Of a stretch of 39,577 bases of DNA, positions 18,380 through 27,139 are shown piece after piece. The notes under the pieces are model-generated. The model was not told where the DNA came from and did no database searches. It saw only the letters and a list, made by a program, of their open reading frames with translations. The stretch comes from Deltaproteobacteria bacterium (GTDB taxonomy: Bacteria; Myxococcota; JADLHZ01). The first letter of the stretch is position 1, and every line of letters begins with the position of its first letter. The translations under genes were made by a program, and so were the position numbers. The stretch is from the NCBI GenBank assembly GCA_020848545.1, contig JADLHZ010000066.1:1-39577 (forward strand), in the 5' to 3' direction.

Positions 18380-19570
18380 ATGTTCGTCAGGCATGATCTG
18401 CTGATGGCCCGCAGCGTTCACGTCGGCCTGGGTTTCGCCATCTGGGTGTTGTCTGCGGCTTCCCTCGCGACCGGGTGCCAGTCGCGAGCGGTGTCGAAGG
18501 CGGCGCCCGTCACCGCGCTCAACTTCGACTCGCACGATCCACACTTTCCCATCGCCAACGGGACGCATGGCGGCGCCGACTGCAACACCTGTCACGGCGC
18601 CTTCGAATCATTCGCGCGCTTCGATTGTACGGCGTGCCACGAGCACGACGCGGCGATCGTCGACGCCACGCATGCTGGCATCGTCACCGGCTACAGCTAC
18701 TCGCCGACGTCCTGCTATGAATGTCACCCGCGTGGCCAACGCGCGTCGTTCGACCATGCGCAGCGCTTTCCCATCGACGCCGCCAGCCATCACGCGCTCG
18801 TCGCGTGCGCGAGCTGTCATCCGAACGCGAGCGATCGCAAGGCGTTCGATTGCACGACGTGCCACACCGACGCGCAAACGACGCCGAACCACGCCGGCGT
18901 CAGCGGGTACGCGTGGTCGAGCGCGAGCTGCTATCAGTGCCATCCGACCGGCCAGGCGTCGGGCTCGGGATCGAGCCACACGCCGTTTCCGATCGGCCCA
19001 GCCACGACGCACGACAACGCGAAGATCCCATGCGCGTCGTGTCACCCGACAGCCGACAAGAAGGTGTTCGACTGCACGACGTGTCACACGCAAGCGGCGA
19101 CGGATCCCTGGCATACGACGGTCACCGACTACGCCTGGTCGAGCCCGAGCTGCTACCAGTGTCATCCGCAAGCGGAGGTGACGGGCTTCGATCACAACCC
19201 GTACTTTCCGATCGACATGGGCGCTACGCACGGCGCGCTCGGGTGCAGCGAGTGCCACAAGAACCCGGCGAACCGCACGCAGGTCGCCTGCACCGGCGCT
19301 TGCCACACGTCGCCGGCGATGACCAACGAGCACACGCCCGTCGGTGGCTACAAGTACGACACCGCGAGCTGCCTCGCCTGCCACGCCGACTCGCAAGTGA
19401 CCCTCGTGGCGACGCATCCGGTCTGCCCGATCAACCGAGGGCATCACCAAAAAGAGCCGTGCCTCGTCTGCCACGGCGCGAAGCGCAGCGACAAGCCGTT
19501 CGGACAAGACTTCACCAAGGTCAACTGCCTCGCGTGTCACGGCAACAAGGGAGCGATCTGTGAACCCTGA
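18380..19570 (+). CDS. Exported multihaem cytochrome c with 14 predicted haem sites in ~62-residue repeats
   Basis: A 396-aa exported protein with 13 CXXCH motifs and one CX3CH (CTGACH), so up to 14 covalent haems. The ATG at 18380 has AAGG 5 bases upstream and gives a signal sequence (GLGFAIWVLSAASLATGC). Cys in LATGC may be a lipid-attachment site. The mature part is built of four repeats of about 60-65 residues, each with the order FPI, CxxCH, FDCTTCH-like, GYxW, SCYQCHP, that is three haems per repeat. A final shorter unit carries two haems. The CX3CH replaces the second motif of repeat four. Many His residues outside the motifs could be distal ligands. It should act in the periplasm or at the outer membrane in electron transfer. 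It lies beside a cbb3 oxidase locus, though a direct link is not shown. Confidence 0.92.
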   Translation: MFVRHDLLMARSVHVGLGFAIWVLSAASLATGCQSRAVSKAAPVTALNFDSHDPHFPIANGTHGGADCNTCHGAFESFARFDCTACHEHDAAIVDATHAGIVTGYSYSPTSCYECHPRGQRASFDHAQRFPIDAASHHALVACASCHPNASDRKAFDCTTCHTDAQTTPNHAGVSGYAWSSASCYQCHPTGQASGSGSSHTPFPIGPATTHDNAKIPCASCHPTADKKVFDCTTCHTQAATDPWHTTVTDYAWSSPSCYQCHPQAEVTGFDHNPYFPIDMGATHGALGCSECHKNPANRTQVACTGACHTSPAMTNEHTPVGGYKYDTASCLACHADSQVTLVATHPVCPINRGHHQKEPCLVCHGAKRSDKPFGQDFTKVNCLACHGNKGAICEP

Positions 19571-19719
19571 CGGCCGCTTCACCCGCGCAAGATCTGGCGC
19601 AGCATGCTGTCGCCGTCATCGGCGAAGCGCAAGGGCTTGGGATCTTCGATGGCGTCCTCGGCGAAGGCGGCCCAGGATTCGTCCGAGGAACGCGACGAAC
19701 ACGCCCTTCCTCCATGTCT
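19571..19719. other. Short region between the cytochrome and TauE/SafE genes
   Basis: These 149 bp separate two convergent genes. No terminator hairpin with a T-run is seen. On the minus strand the TauE/SafE frame continues after its stop for 46 codons (to a TGA at 19579-19581), with strongly GC-ending codons and an acidic, protein-like sequence (SSDESWAAFAEDAIEDPKPL). It has no ATG or GTG start before that stretch, so it is not called as a gene. Confidence 0.3.
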
Positions 19720-20454
19720 TCATTTGGCCACCGCGGCGCCGTGGCAGTGCATCGGCTGCGCAGACGCTTCGCTGACGCCGGCAGACGGAGCCACGAACGC
19801 GATCCGCAAAACGATGAACAGCGCTGCGAGCGCAGCCACGACGCGCCGGACCGATTGCGCGCGCGGGCGGCGCATCCACGCGAGCGAGCCGAACGCACTC
19901 GTGGCGACGAGCGCCGGCGCCGTCCCGAGGGCGAAGGCCGAGAGCAACGCGGCGCCGCGCGGTGCATCGCCTGCGGCGATCGCGAGGGGCACCGTGCTGT
20001 AGAGAAATCCGCACGGGATGAGCGCCGTGATGCCGCCGATGAACGCCGCGAGCGGAATGCCTGGCGGTGGTCGAAAGCGCGCGAGGCGTTTGAGCGGGAG
20101 GTAGGGCAAGAGGACCTTCGGCACTTCGAGATCGATCGCCTGCGCGACGAGCCATGTTACCAAGAGGAAAGGTAGCAGTTTCGAGACGGTAACATCGAGG
20201 CTCAGATCGAGGGCGTGTCCGAGCGCGCCGAAGATCGCGCCGATCGCCGCATATCCTGCGAGCCGCGTCACTTGGTACGTGAGCTGGCCTGCCTTCTGCA
20301 CAGGCACCGCATCGCTCGCGACGACTGGCAATGCGGCCCGTCGCCGCGAAGGAGACGAGGCGACGATGGTCAGCGGACCGCACATCGCGACACAATGTAG
20401 GCTGCCGGCGAGCCCATATGTGAAAGCAGCGAAGAGCGATGCGACGTCGAGCAT
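19720..20454 (-). CDS. TauE/SafE-family membrane protein of the cbb3 oxidase locus
   Basis: A 244-aa polytopic membrane protein with about six hydrophobic segments. The N-terminus has the family motif LHCVAMCGPL at residues 19-28, and ALIPCGFLYS lies in the middle. Proteins of this type (annotated as sulfite exporter TauE/SafE family) are common beside ccoI/ccoNOP and are thought to help copper or thiol handling during cbb3 assembly, a family-level inference. The C-terminal PMHCHG could bind metal. The ATG at 20454 shares the palindrome CATG with the ATG of the divergent ccoI gene, and no better start exists before the first membrane helix. Neither direction has a convincing ribosome binding site, so leaderless translation is possible. 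Confidence 0.85.
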   Translation of the reverse strand: MLDVASLFAAFTYGLAGSLHCVAMCGPLTIVASSPSRRRAALPVVASDAVPVQKAGQLTYQVTRLAGYAAIGAIFGALGHALDLSLDVTVSKLLPFLLVTWLVAQAIDLEVPKVLLPYLPLKRLARFRPPPGIPLAAFIGGITALIPCGFLYSTVPLAIAAGDAPRGAALLSAFALGTAPALVATSAFGSLAWMRRPRAQSVRRVVAALAALFIVLRIAFVAPSAGVSEASAQPMHCHGAAVAK

Positions 20455-22693
20455 GGACGCCGAAAATGCAAATGCGCGACCAAGGTCGCGTTGCCTCCAC
20501 TGTGGATCGCCGAGCACCGACACGTACTGTTGCGCCGGGTGCCGCCAAGCGAGCGAGCTCGGTGGTGCGCTCAGCGTCGAAGAGCAGGAGCCCGACGCCG
20601 CGTGGCTCGTCTGCGATGTCGGCGGCTTGCACTGCGCCGCGTGCGTCTCGCTGATCGAAGCGACCTTTCGCGCGCAGCCTGGCGCTCGCGAGATCACCAT
20701 CAACCCCGCCCTCGGCAAAGCGGCGTTGCTCGTCGACGATCGTGCCTTCAAGCTCGACGTTTTCGCACGCGCGCTGGATCCGATGGGCTATCGCATCGGC
20801 GTCGCGCGCAAGCCCGAGGTGCCGGAGTCGCGCGCGTTGCTGATGCGTCTCGGCATCTGCTTCGCGCTCGCCGGCAACAGCATGGTTCTCTCCTTCGCGA
20901 TCTACTTCGGCTTGTCGCCGGCGGATCGCACGCTCTTTCTGACCGTCGGCTTTCTGAACTTCACGCTCGCGATCGCCTCGCTCTTCGTCGGCGGGAGCTA
21001 CTTTCTGCGCAACGCTTGGCAGGCGATCCGGGCGCGGGCGTGGCACATCGACATTCCGCTCGCGCTCAGCGTTGTCCTCGCGTTCGGCGGCGCCACGTGG
21101 ATCTTCTTCTCGAGCGGGTTCGGCGCCACCTACTTCGACACGTTCACGGCGTTCATCGCGTTGATGCTGCTCGGCAAGTACGCGCCGGCGCGCATCGTCG
21201 AACAGAATCGCGCGTCGCTGCTCGAAGACGACGGCATCTCGTCGCTGCCTCAGACGCGGATGAGGGGCGACGAGCGCGAGCAGATCGCCGCGAGCGAGAT
21301 CGTCGCTGGCGATACCTTGGTGTTCGCGCCGGGGGACCTCGTCTCGGTCGACGCCGTGCTCCTCGATGCTCAGGCGCTGTGCTCGCTCGATTGGATCACC
21401 GGCGAGCCGCGTGCCGTCGGCTTCGTGCGCGGCGAGCGCGTTCCGGCCGGAGCGTTCAACGTGGGCGACAGCGCATTTGCGGCGCGTGCGCAGACGGCGC
21501 TCGTCGCTTCACCGTTGCCGCAGCTCTTGGCCGGCGGTGCCCGCACGACGAGCGAGAAGCGACAGGCGCGCTCGTTCGCCACGTTCAGCCGAGTGTTCGT
21601 GCTGGCGGTGCTCGCGATCGCGCTCGTGACCTTCGGCGCGTGGGCGTTCTTCGACGTCGAGCGCGGACTGTGGGCCGCGGTGTCGGTGCTGATCGTCGCG
21701 TGTCCATGTGCGATTGGGCTCGGGACGCCGCTCGCGCGCGAGATCGCGGCGCGGCGCCTGCGCTCGTCGGGCGTCTTCGTCAGAAACGAGCGCGCGTTCG
21801 ATGCGCTGGCAGCGGTCGAGACGATCGTCTTCGACAAGACCGGCACGTTGACCGAGATCTCGGTGTCGCGAGAAACAGCGGCGCAGCTCGAAGCGCTCGC
21901 GGGTCTGCACCGGCCCGTGCTCGCGACGATGGTGAACAGCAGCAACCACCCGGTGGCGCGCGCGGTGCGATCGGCGGTCGACGACACCATGCGCGCGCCG
22001 TGCAAGGTGCGCGAGGTGCCTGGCCTCGGCCTCGAGGCGGAGCTCGGCGACGGCATCGTCTACCGCTTGAAGAGCGCGGGAGGCCGCACCGTGTTCACGA
22101 TCGACGAGGGACTGCGCGAGGATGTGCTCGCCGAGATCGATCTCGACGAAGTCGTGCGCTCTGACGCGATGAGTGAAGCCTCACGCCTGCGCGCGCTCGG
22201 CTTTCAGCTCGGCATCTTGAGTGGCGATCGCCAGGAGCGCGTCGACGCCATCGCGGCGCGCCTCGGCTTCGAGGGCTCGCGGTGCATCGGCGAGCTGAAG
22301 CCGCGCGACAAGGCCGAGTGGCTCTCGCGTCACGGCGATGCGCACACCCTCTTTCTCGGCGACGGCATCAACGACGTGCCGGCGTTCGAGGCCGCGGCGT
22401 GCTCGGGCACCCCGGCGATCGATCGGCCCTTCGTGCCGGCGCGCACGGACTTCTACTACCGCGCCGCCGGGCTGTGGCCGATCCGCGAAGCGATTACGGC
22501 GAGCCGCGCGTACGCCGGCGCCGTGCGCTTCAACTATGGGTTCGCGCTCGTCTACAACGTCGTCGTGCTCTCGGTGGCCGCCGCCGGCGTGATGTCGCCG
22601 CTGATCGCCGCCATCGTCATGCCGGCGAGCTCACTGGCGATCGTGCTGTGCAATGCGCTGATGATGCGGAGGGCGCCGTGGAGATCCTCTTGA
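20453..22693 (+). CDS. ccoI: CcoI/FixI-type copper-transporting P1B ATPase
   Basis: A 746-aa P-type ATPase that exports Cu for assembly of the cbb3 oxidase. The N-terminus has the CcoI-type Cys cluster (Cys14, 17, 26, 27, 30) and a heavy-metal domain with HCAAC at 60-64. The transport motif CPC is at 417-419, the phosphorylated Asp is Asp461 in DKTGTLTE, the nucleotide-binding HP is in SNHPVARAV, and the hinge is GDGINDVPA from 636. About eight membrane helices are expected. The phosphatase motif reads TGEP instead of the usual TGES. The ATG at 20453 is the only start before the Cys cluster, and it overlaps the TauE/SafE start on the other strand. It is the first gene of the cco operon and overlaps ccoS by 16 bases. 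Confidence 0.95.
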   Translation: MDAENANARPRSRCLHCGSPSTDTYCCAGCRQASELGGALSVEEQEPDAAWLVCDVGGLHCAACVSLIEATFRAQPGAREITINPALGKAALLVDDRAFKLDVFARALDPMGYRIGVARKPEVPESRALLMRLGICFALAGNSMVLSFAIYFGLSPADRTLFLTVGFLNFTLAIASLFVGGSYFLRNAWQAIRARAWHIDIPLALSVVLAFGGATWIFFSSGFGATYFDTFTAFIALMLLGKYAPARIVEQNRASLLEDDGISSLPQTRMRGDEREQIAASEIVAGDTLVFAPGDLVSVDAVLLDAQALCSLDWITGEPRAVGFVRGERVPAGAFNVGDSAFAARAQTALVASPLPQLLAGGARTTSEKRQARSFATFSRVFVLAVLAIALVTFGAWAFFDVERGLWAAVSVLIVACPCAIGLGTPLAREIAARRLRSSGVFVRNERAFDALAAVETIVFDKTGTLTEISVSRETAAQLEALAGLHRPVLATMVNSSNHPVARAVRSAVDDTMRAPCKVREVPGLGLEAELGDGIVYRLKSAGGRTVFTIDEGLREDVLAEIDLDEVVRSDAMSEASRLRALGFQLGILSGDRQERVDAIAARLGFEGSRCIGELKPRDKAEWLSRHGDAHTLFLGDGINDVPAFEAAACSGTPAIDRPFVPARTDFYYRAAGLWPIREAITASRAYAGAVRFNYGFALVYNVVVLSVAAAGVMSPLIAAIVMPASSLAIVLCNALMMRRAPWRSS

Positions 22694-22824
22694 TGCTCAT
22701 TTTCATCAGCTTCGTGTTCATGGTCGGCGCCATTCTTGCGTTCGTCTACAGCGTCAAGAGCGGCGAAGCCGACCACGCCGATCGTTTGGCCCTGATGCCT
22801 TTCCGTGAGGAGGAAAAAAAGTGA
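22678..22824 (+). CDS. ccoS: CcoS-like cbb3 oxidase maturation protein
   Basis: A 48-aa single-span membrane protein with N-terminal helix MEILLMLIFISFVFMVGAIL, followed by AFVYSVKSGEADHAD, similar in layout to the W-x-x-x-x-GQF-x-D region of CcoS. CcoS is needed to insert cofactors into cbb3 oxidase. The GTG at 22678 has GGAGGG 6-7 bases upstream and lies inside the end of ccoI. Its stop overlaps the GTG of ccoNO by 4 bases. The family assignment rests mainly on size, position and the short motif. Confidence 0.85.
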   Translation: MEILLMLIFISFVFMVGAILAFVYSVKSGEADHADRLALMPFREEEKK

Positions 22825-25112
22825 AACAGATCGAGATCACCTACGACGATCGCATCAGCCGGCAGTTCATCGCGGCGTCGATCATCTTCGGGCTCGTCGG
22901 CATGCTGGTCGGCGTCTTGGCGGCCGCGCAGCTCTCGTTCTTCCAAGCGAACCTCGGGACGTCGTTTCTGAGCTTCGGCCGCATCCGGCCGCTGCACACG
23001 AACGCCGTGATCTTCGCCTTCGTCGGCAACATGATCTTCGCCGGCATCTACTACTCGACGCAGCGGCTCTTGAAGGCGCGCATGGCGTCGGACTTGCTCT
23101 CTCAGTTTCACTTTTGGGGCTGGCAGGCGATCATCCTGGCCGCCGCGATCACGCTGCCGCTCGGCATCACCCAGGGTAAAGAGTACGCCGAGCTCGAGTG
23201 GCCGATCGATCTCGCGATCGCGATCGTGTGGGTGGCGTTCGCCGTGAACTTCTTCTGGACCCTCGCGCGCCGGCGCGAGAAGCAGCTCTACGTCGCCATC
23301 TGGTTCTACATCGCGACGATCCTGACGGTCGCGTTGCTGCACATCGTCAACAACCTCTCGCTGCCGACGAGCATGACGCACAGCTTCCCTGTCTTCGCGG
23401 GCGTTCAGGGCGCGCTCGTGCAGTGGTGGTACGGCCACAACGCCGTCGCCTTCTTCCTGACGACGCCGGTGCTCGGCATCATGTACTACTTCCTGCCCAA
23501 GGCGGCCGAGCGGCCTGTCTATTCATACCGGCTGTCGCTCGTGCACTTCTGGTCGCTCATCTTCATCTACATCTGGGCCGGTCCGCATCATCTATTATAT
23601 ACGGCGCTCCCGGACTGGGCGCAGTCGCTCGGCATGCTCTTCAGCTTGATGCTGTGGGCGCCGAGCTGGGGCGGCATGTTGAACGGCCTCCTGACGCTGA
23701 AGGGCTCGTGGGGCAAGCTGCGCACCGATCCCGTGCTCAAGTTCTTCGCGGCGGGCGTCACGTTCTACGGAATGGCCACCTTCGAAGGGCCGCTCTTGTC
23801 GATCAAGAGCGTCAACGCGCTCGCGCACTATACGGACTGGATCATCGGCCATGTGCACGCCGGGGCGCTCGGCTGGAACGGCTTCATGGCCGCTGCGATG
23901 TTCTACTGGATGGTGCCGAAGCTCTACGGCACGAAGCTCTACTCGCGCGCGCTCGCCGACATGCACTTCTGGCTCGGCACCTTCGGCATCATCCTCTACG
24001 TCGTCGCGATGTGGGTGAGCGGCGTGACGCAAGGTCTCATGCTCAAAGCGGTGACGGCGTCGGGCGCGCTGCAATACCCGAGCTTCCTCGAGACGCTCGA
24101 GGCGGTGAAGCCGTTCTACATGATGCGGCTCATCGGTGGCTCATTCTACGTCATCGGCTTCGTGCTGATGATCTACAATCTATGGAAGACGGTGAAGAGC
24201 GGCGCGCCGGTCGAGGCGAGGTTGACCGTCACCGAGCCTGAAGCGGTGGCGCACGTTCCTGCGGGCAGGCTCGTTTTTTCCAAGCCGATCGCCATCATCT
24301 TCGTCATGCTCGGGTTGCTCCTCGGCTTTGCGACCCGGAATCATGGCCATTGGGTCGTCTACCTCGTCGCGCTCGCGATCACCTGCGTCGTCGCGTACGC
24401 ATGGAGCCCGCGCGAGGGCGACTACAGTTGGCATCGCATGCTCGAGGGCAAGGCGTTTTTGTTCAGCGCCTTCACCCTGCTCGCCGTGCTCATCGGCGGC
24501 ATCGTCGAGTTCGTACCGGCGCTCGCGTTGAAGCAGGCTGTTCCGACCGAAAACGCGCAGCGGCCGTACTCCGCGCTCGAGCTCGCGGGGCGCAACATTT
24601 ATGTCCGCGAAGGCTGCTACACCTGCCACTCGCAGATGGTGCGCTCGCTCGTCGGCGACACCGCGCGCTACGGCGAAGCGTCGAAGCCCGAAGAGTTCAT
24701 CTACGACATGCCGTACCAGTGGGGCAGCAAGCGCACCGGGCCCGACTTGCATCGCCTCGGCGGCAGGTATCCGGACCTATGGCACTACCAGCATATGCTC
24801 GACCCGCGCGCGACGTCACCGGGATCGAACATGCCGAGCTACGCATTTCTGAAAGACGCGGTGCTCGATACGAACGCGCTCGCGACGAACGTGCGCACGA
24901 TGCAAGCGCTCGGTGTGCCGTACCCCGCGAAGGCCGTGCTCGAAGCGGAGGCGCAGGCCCGCACAGACGGTGAGCGCATCGCTGCTGGTTTGAAAGCGCA
25001 GGGTGCGGACGTCGCCGCGAACAGCGAGCTCACCGCGCTCATCGCCTACCTGCAAAGCCTCTCATCGAAGGAGAAAGCGAATGTTTCAAGCGGCATTTCG
25101 CGCGCAGAGTGA
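22821..25112 (+). CDS. ccoNO: Fused cbb3 oxidase subunits CcoN-CcoO
   Basis: A 763-aa fusion of the catalytic subunit (CcoN, about residues 1-460) and the membrane-bound cytochrome c subunit (CcoO, about 480-763). CcoN ligands are visible: the haem b His in RIRPLHTNAV, the CuB and active-site region in WWYGHNAVAFFLTTPVLGIMYY, the paired His in AGPHHLLYTALPDW, and the high-spin and low-spin haem His in IGHVHAGALGWNG. CcoO has one haem c site, CYTCH at 599-603, followed by SQMVR, and a likely axial Met in PGSNMPSY. The joined region adds two extra helices around 485-540. The GTG at 22821 is set by GAGGAGG 7 bases upstream. It reduces O2 with high affinity and pumps protons in the inner membrane, for micro-aerobic respiration. 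Confidence 0.96.
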   Translation: MKQIEITYDDRISRQFIAASIIFGLVGMLVGVLAAAQLSFFQANLGTSFLSFGRIRPLHTNAVIFAFVGNMIFAGIYYSTQRLLKARMASDLLSQFHFWGWQAIILAAAITLPLGITQGKEYAELEWPIDLAIAIVWVAFAVNFFWTLARRREKQLYVAIWFYIATILTVALLHIVNNLSLPTSMTHSFPVFAGVQGALVQWWYGHNAVAFFLTTPVLGIMYYFLPKAAERPVYSYRLSLVHFWSLIFIYIWAGPHHLLYTALPDWAQSLGMLFSLMLWAPSWGGMLNGLLTLKGSWGKLRTDPVLKFFAAGVTFYGMATFEGPLLSIKSVNALAHYTDWIIGHVHAGALGWNGFMAAAMFYWMVPKLYGTKLYSRALADMHFWLGTFGIILYVVAMWVSGVTQGLMLKAVTASGALQYPSFLETLEAVKPFYMMRLIGGSFYVIGFVLMIYNLWKTVKSGAPVEARLTVTEPEAVAHVPAGRLVFSKPIAIIFVMLGLLLGFATRNHGHWVVYLVALAITCVVAYAWSPREGDYSWHRMLEGKAFLFSAFTLLAVLIGGIVEFVPALALKQAVPTENAQRPYSALELAGRNIYVREGCYTCHSQMVRSLVGDTARYGEASKPEEFIYDMPYQWGSKRTGPDLHRLGGRYPDLWHYQHMLDPRATSPGSNMPSYAFLKDAVLDTNALATNVRTMQALGVPYPAKAVLEAEAQARTDGERIAAGLKAQGADVAANSELTALIAYLQSLSSKEKANVSSGISRAE

Positions 25113-25251
25113 CGCCTTGCTCATCTGGCCCATCGCCGGCCTCGTGTTGTTCGTCGCCGTGTTTCTGTTGAATGTCATCGTCATCATGCGCCGGTCGAAG
25201 GAAGACATCGCCGCGAAGAGCCGGCTGCCGCTCGAAGGAGATCAGTCATGA
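25081..25251 (+). CDS. ccoQ: CcoQ-like small membrane subunit
   Basis: A 56-aa protein with a single membrane helix (LLIWPIAGLVLFVAVFLLNV) and a charged tail with RRSKEDI. Size, position between ccoNO and ccoP, and layout fit CcoQ, which stabilises the cbb3 complex. The ATG at 25081 has AAGGAGA upstream and lies within the last 32 bases of ccoNO. Its stop overlaps the ccoP start by 4 bases. Sequence similarity in this family is weak, so the name is based on position. Confidence 0.82.
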   Translation: MFQAAFRAQSDALLIWPIAGLVLFVAVFLLNVIVIMRRSKEDIAAKSRLPLEGDQS

Positions 25252-25775
25252 GCGATCATCACGACGGCATCGAAGAGCACGACAACCACTTGCCGAACTG
25301 GTGGCTCGTCACGCTCTTTGGCAGCATCGTCTTTTCGTTCGCTTATTGGACTTACTACGAGACGCTCGGGGTTGGCGCGGCGCAGGCGCAGGAGCTCGCG
25401 GGCGAAGAGGCGGCGTTGCGGGCGTTGCGCGAGAAGAGCGCGCCGCCGATCTCGGACGAGTCACTCCTCGCGCTGAGCAAGGACCAGAAGGTGGTCGCGA
25501 GCGGCGAGACGATCTTCAAGACGAACTGCGTCGCGTGCCACGGCATGCGCGCGGAAGGCTCGGTCGGTCCGAACCTCACCGACGCCTATTGGCTGCACGG
25601 CGGCAAGCCCATGCAGATCCACGGCGTGATCACGAAGGGCGTGACCGAGAAGGGCATGCTCGCGTGGGGCAACGTGCTCGGCGACGCCAAGGTGCGCGAC
25701 GTGACCGCGTTCGTGCTTTCACTGAAAGGGACGAATGTTCAGGGCAAGCCGCCGCAAGGAGAGAAGGATCCGTGA
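25248..25775 (+). CDS. ccoP: CcoP-like cbb3 oxidase cytochrome c subunit with a single haem
   Basis: A 175-aa membrane-anchored cytochrome c. The N-terminus is typical of CcoP (HDGIEEHDNHLPNWWLVTLF), followed by one membrane helix at about 20-38. It has only one haem motif, CVACH at 94-98, whereas common CcoP proteins have two. A likely axial Met is in EKGMLAWGN. At 175 residues it is clearly shorter than the usual ~300. The missing domain does not look like a recent truncation, since the single cytochrome domain is complete and the stop overlaps ccoG by 4 bases. It should deliver electrons to the fused CcoNO. The ATG at 25248 overlaps the ccoQ stop. Confidence 0.93.
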   Translation: MSDHHDGIEEHDNHLPNWWLVTLFGSIVFSFAYWTYYETLGVGAAQAQELAGEEAALRALREKSAPPISDESLLALSKDQKVVASGETIFKTNCVACHGMRAEGSVGPNLTDAYWLHGGKPMQIHGVITKGVTEKGMLAWGNVLGDAKVRDVTAFVLSLKGTNVQGKPPQGEKDP

Positions 25776-27139
25776 GCACCCGCGACGCTCCGGCGATCGA
25801 CAAGCTGTACACGATCGGTGAGGGTGGGCGTCGCAATTTCCTGCACCCGGCGGACGTGAAGGGCCCGCACACGACGCGGCGGCGAGTCATCGGCATCCTG
25901 CTCATTGCGTGGCTCTTCGCGCTGCCGTTCATCGAGATCGGTGGCTATCCCGCGATCTTCCTCGACGTAGGAACGCGCCGCTTCCACGTCTTCGGCGTCA
26001 CCTTTGGGCCGACCGACAGCATCTTGCTCTTCTTCCTGCTGACCGCTGTTGGCTTCGCGCTGGTCGTCGCGAGCGCGCTGTGGGGCCGCGTGTGGTGCGG
26101 CTACGCATGCCCGCAGACCGTGTTTCTCGAGCAGCTCTATCGGTGGGTCGAGCGCCTGATCGAAGGCTCGCGCGATCAGCAGATCCGGCTCGACAAAGCC
26201 CCGTGGTCTGCGGCGAAGGTGCTGCGCAAGGCCGCGAAGCACGGCGCGTTCATGCTCTTGTCGTTCATCCTCTCGCACTTGTTCCTCGCCTACTTCGTGG
26301 CGCCGAAGCCGCTCGCAGCCTTGATGAGGGCGGGGCCCATGGTCGAGCCGGCGATCTTCATCTGGGCGATGGCCGTGACCGCGTTCATGTACTTCAACTT
26401 CGCGTGGTTCCGAGAGCAGATGTGCATCATCATCTGCCCATACGGGCGCCTGCAATCAGCCCTCTCGGATCGCGACACGGTCGGCATCGCGTACGACACG
26501 CGGCGTGGCGAGCCTCGGGGTCGCGGCGAGAAGGACGGCGATTGCGTCGACTGCTTCCGCTGCGTGGCGGTGTGCCCGACCGGCATCGACATCCGTCAAG
26601 GCATGCAGCTCGAGTGCGTCGGCTGCGCTGCGTGCATCGACGCCTGCGACGACGTGATGGCGAAGGTGCGGCGGCCGCCCAGGCTCATCCGCTACGACAG
26701 CCAGCGCGGCGTGGAGGAAGGGCGCCGGCGTTTTTGGCGCCCGCGCGTCGGCGTTTACGCTGCGCTCGCGCTCGTCGGGCTCGCGGCGCTGTCGCTGACT
26801 GCCTTTTCGCGCCGGCCGCTCGGCGTCGCGTTGGTGCGGCAACCCGGGCTGCCCTACGTGATCGACGGTGATCTCGTGCGGAACGCGTTTGTCATCGCGG
26901 CGCACAACCAGAGCGACGAAGCGAAGACGCTCACCCTCATCGTGCACCTGCCGCCGTCGGCGCGGGTGCTCGGCGCGTTGGACACCGTCATGATCGCCCC
27001 GCGCGAGGATCTGCGCCAACCGGTGTTCCTGGAAGCGCCGCGATCGGTCGGGCCCTTCGACTTCTCGATCACGATCCGCGACGCTGCCGGCAAGGAGACG
27101 GTGCTGGCCGGCCGCTTCACCGCGCCGGTGGCGAAGTGA
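25772..27139 (+). CDS. ccoG: CcoG (RdxA/FixG) cbb3 oxidase accessory iron-sulfur protein
   Basis: A 455-aa membrane protein with about five helices. It has the CcoG order of Cys motifs: WCGYACPQ (Cys109, Cys113), IICPYGR, and two ferredoxin-like sets (Cys258, 261, 264, 268 and Cys282, 285, 288, 292). The last ~110 residues form the periplasmic immunoglobulin-like FixG C-terminal domain. The family reduces cupric to cuprous ion for the oxidase copper centre. The GTG at 25772 has GAGAAGGA upstream and overlaps the ccoP stop by 4 bases. The stop TGA abuts the stop of the convergent CBS gene. No ccoH gene is found next to it. Confidence 0.95.
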   Translation: MSTRDAPAIDKLYTIGEGGRRNFLHPADVKGPHTTRRRVIGILLIAWLFALPFIEIGGYPAIFLDVGTRRFHVFGVTFGPTDSILLFFLLTAVGFALVVASALWGRVWCGYACPQTVFLEQLYRWVERLIEGSRDQQIRLDKAPWSAAKVLRKAAKHGAFMLLSFILSHLFLAYFVAPKPLAALMRAGPMVEPAIFIWAMAVTAFMYFNFAWFREQMCIIICPYGRLQSALSDRDTVGIAYDTRRGEPRGRGEKDGDCVDCFRCVAVCPTGIDIRQGMQLECVGCAACIDACDDVMAKVRRPPRLIRYDSQRGVEEGRRRFWRPRVGVYAALALVGLAALSLTAFSRRPLGVALVRQPGLPYVIDGDLVRNAFVIAAHNQSDEAKTLTLIVHLPPSARVLGALDTVMIAPREDLRQPVFLEAPRSVGPFDFSITIRDAAGKETVLAGRFTAPVAK

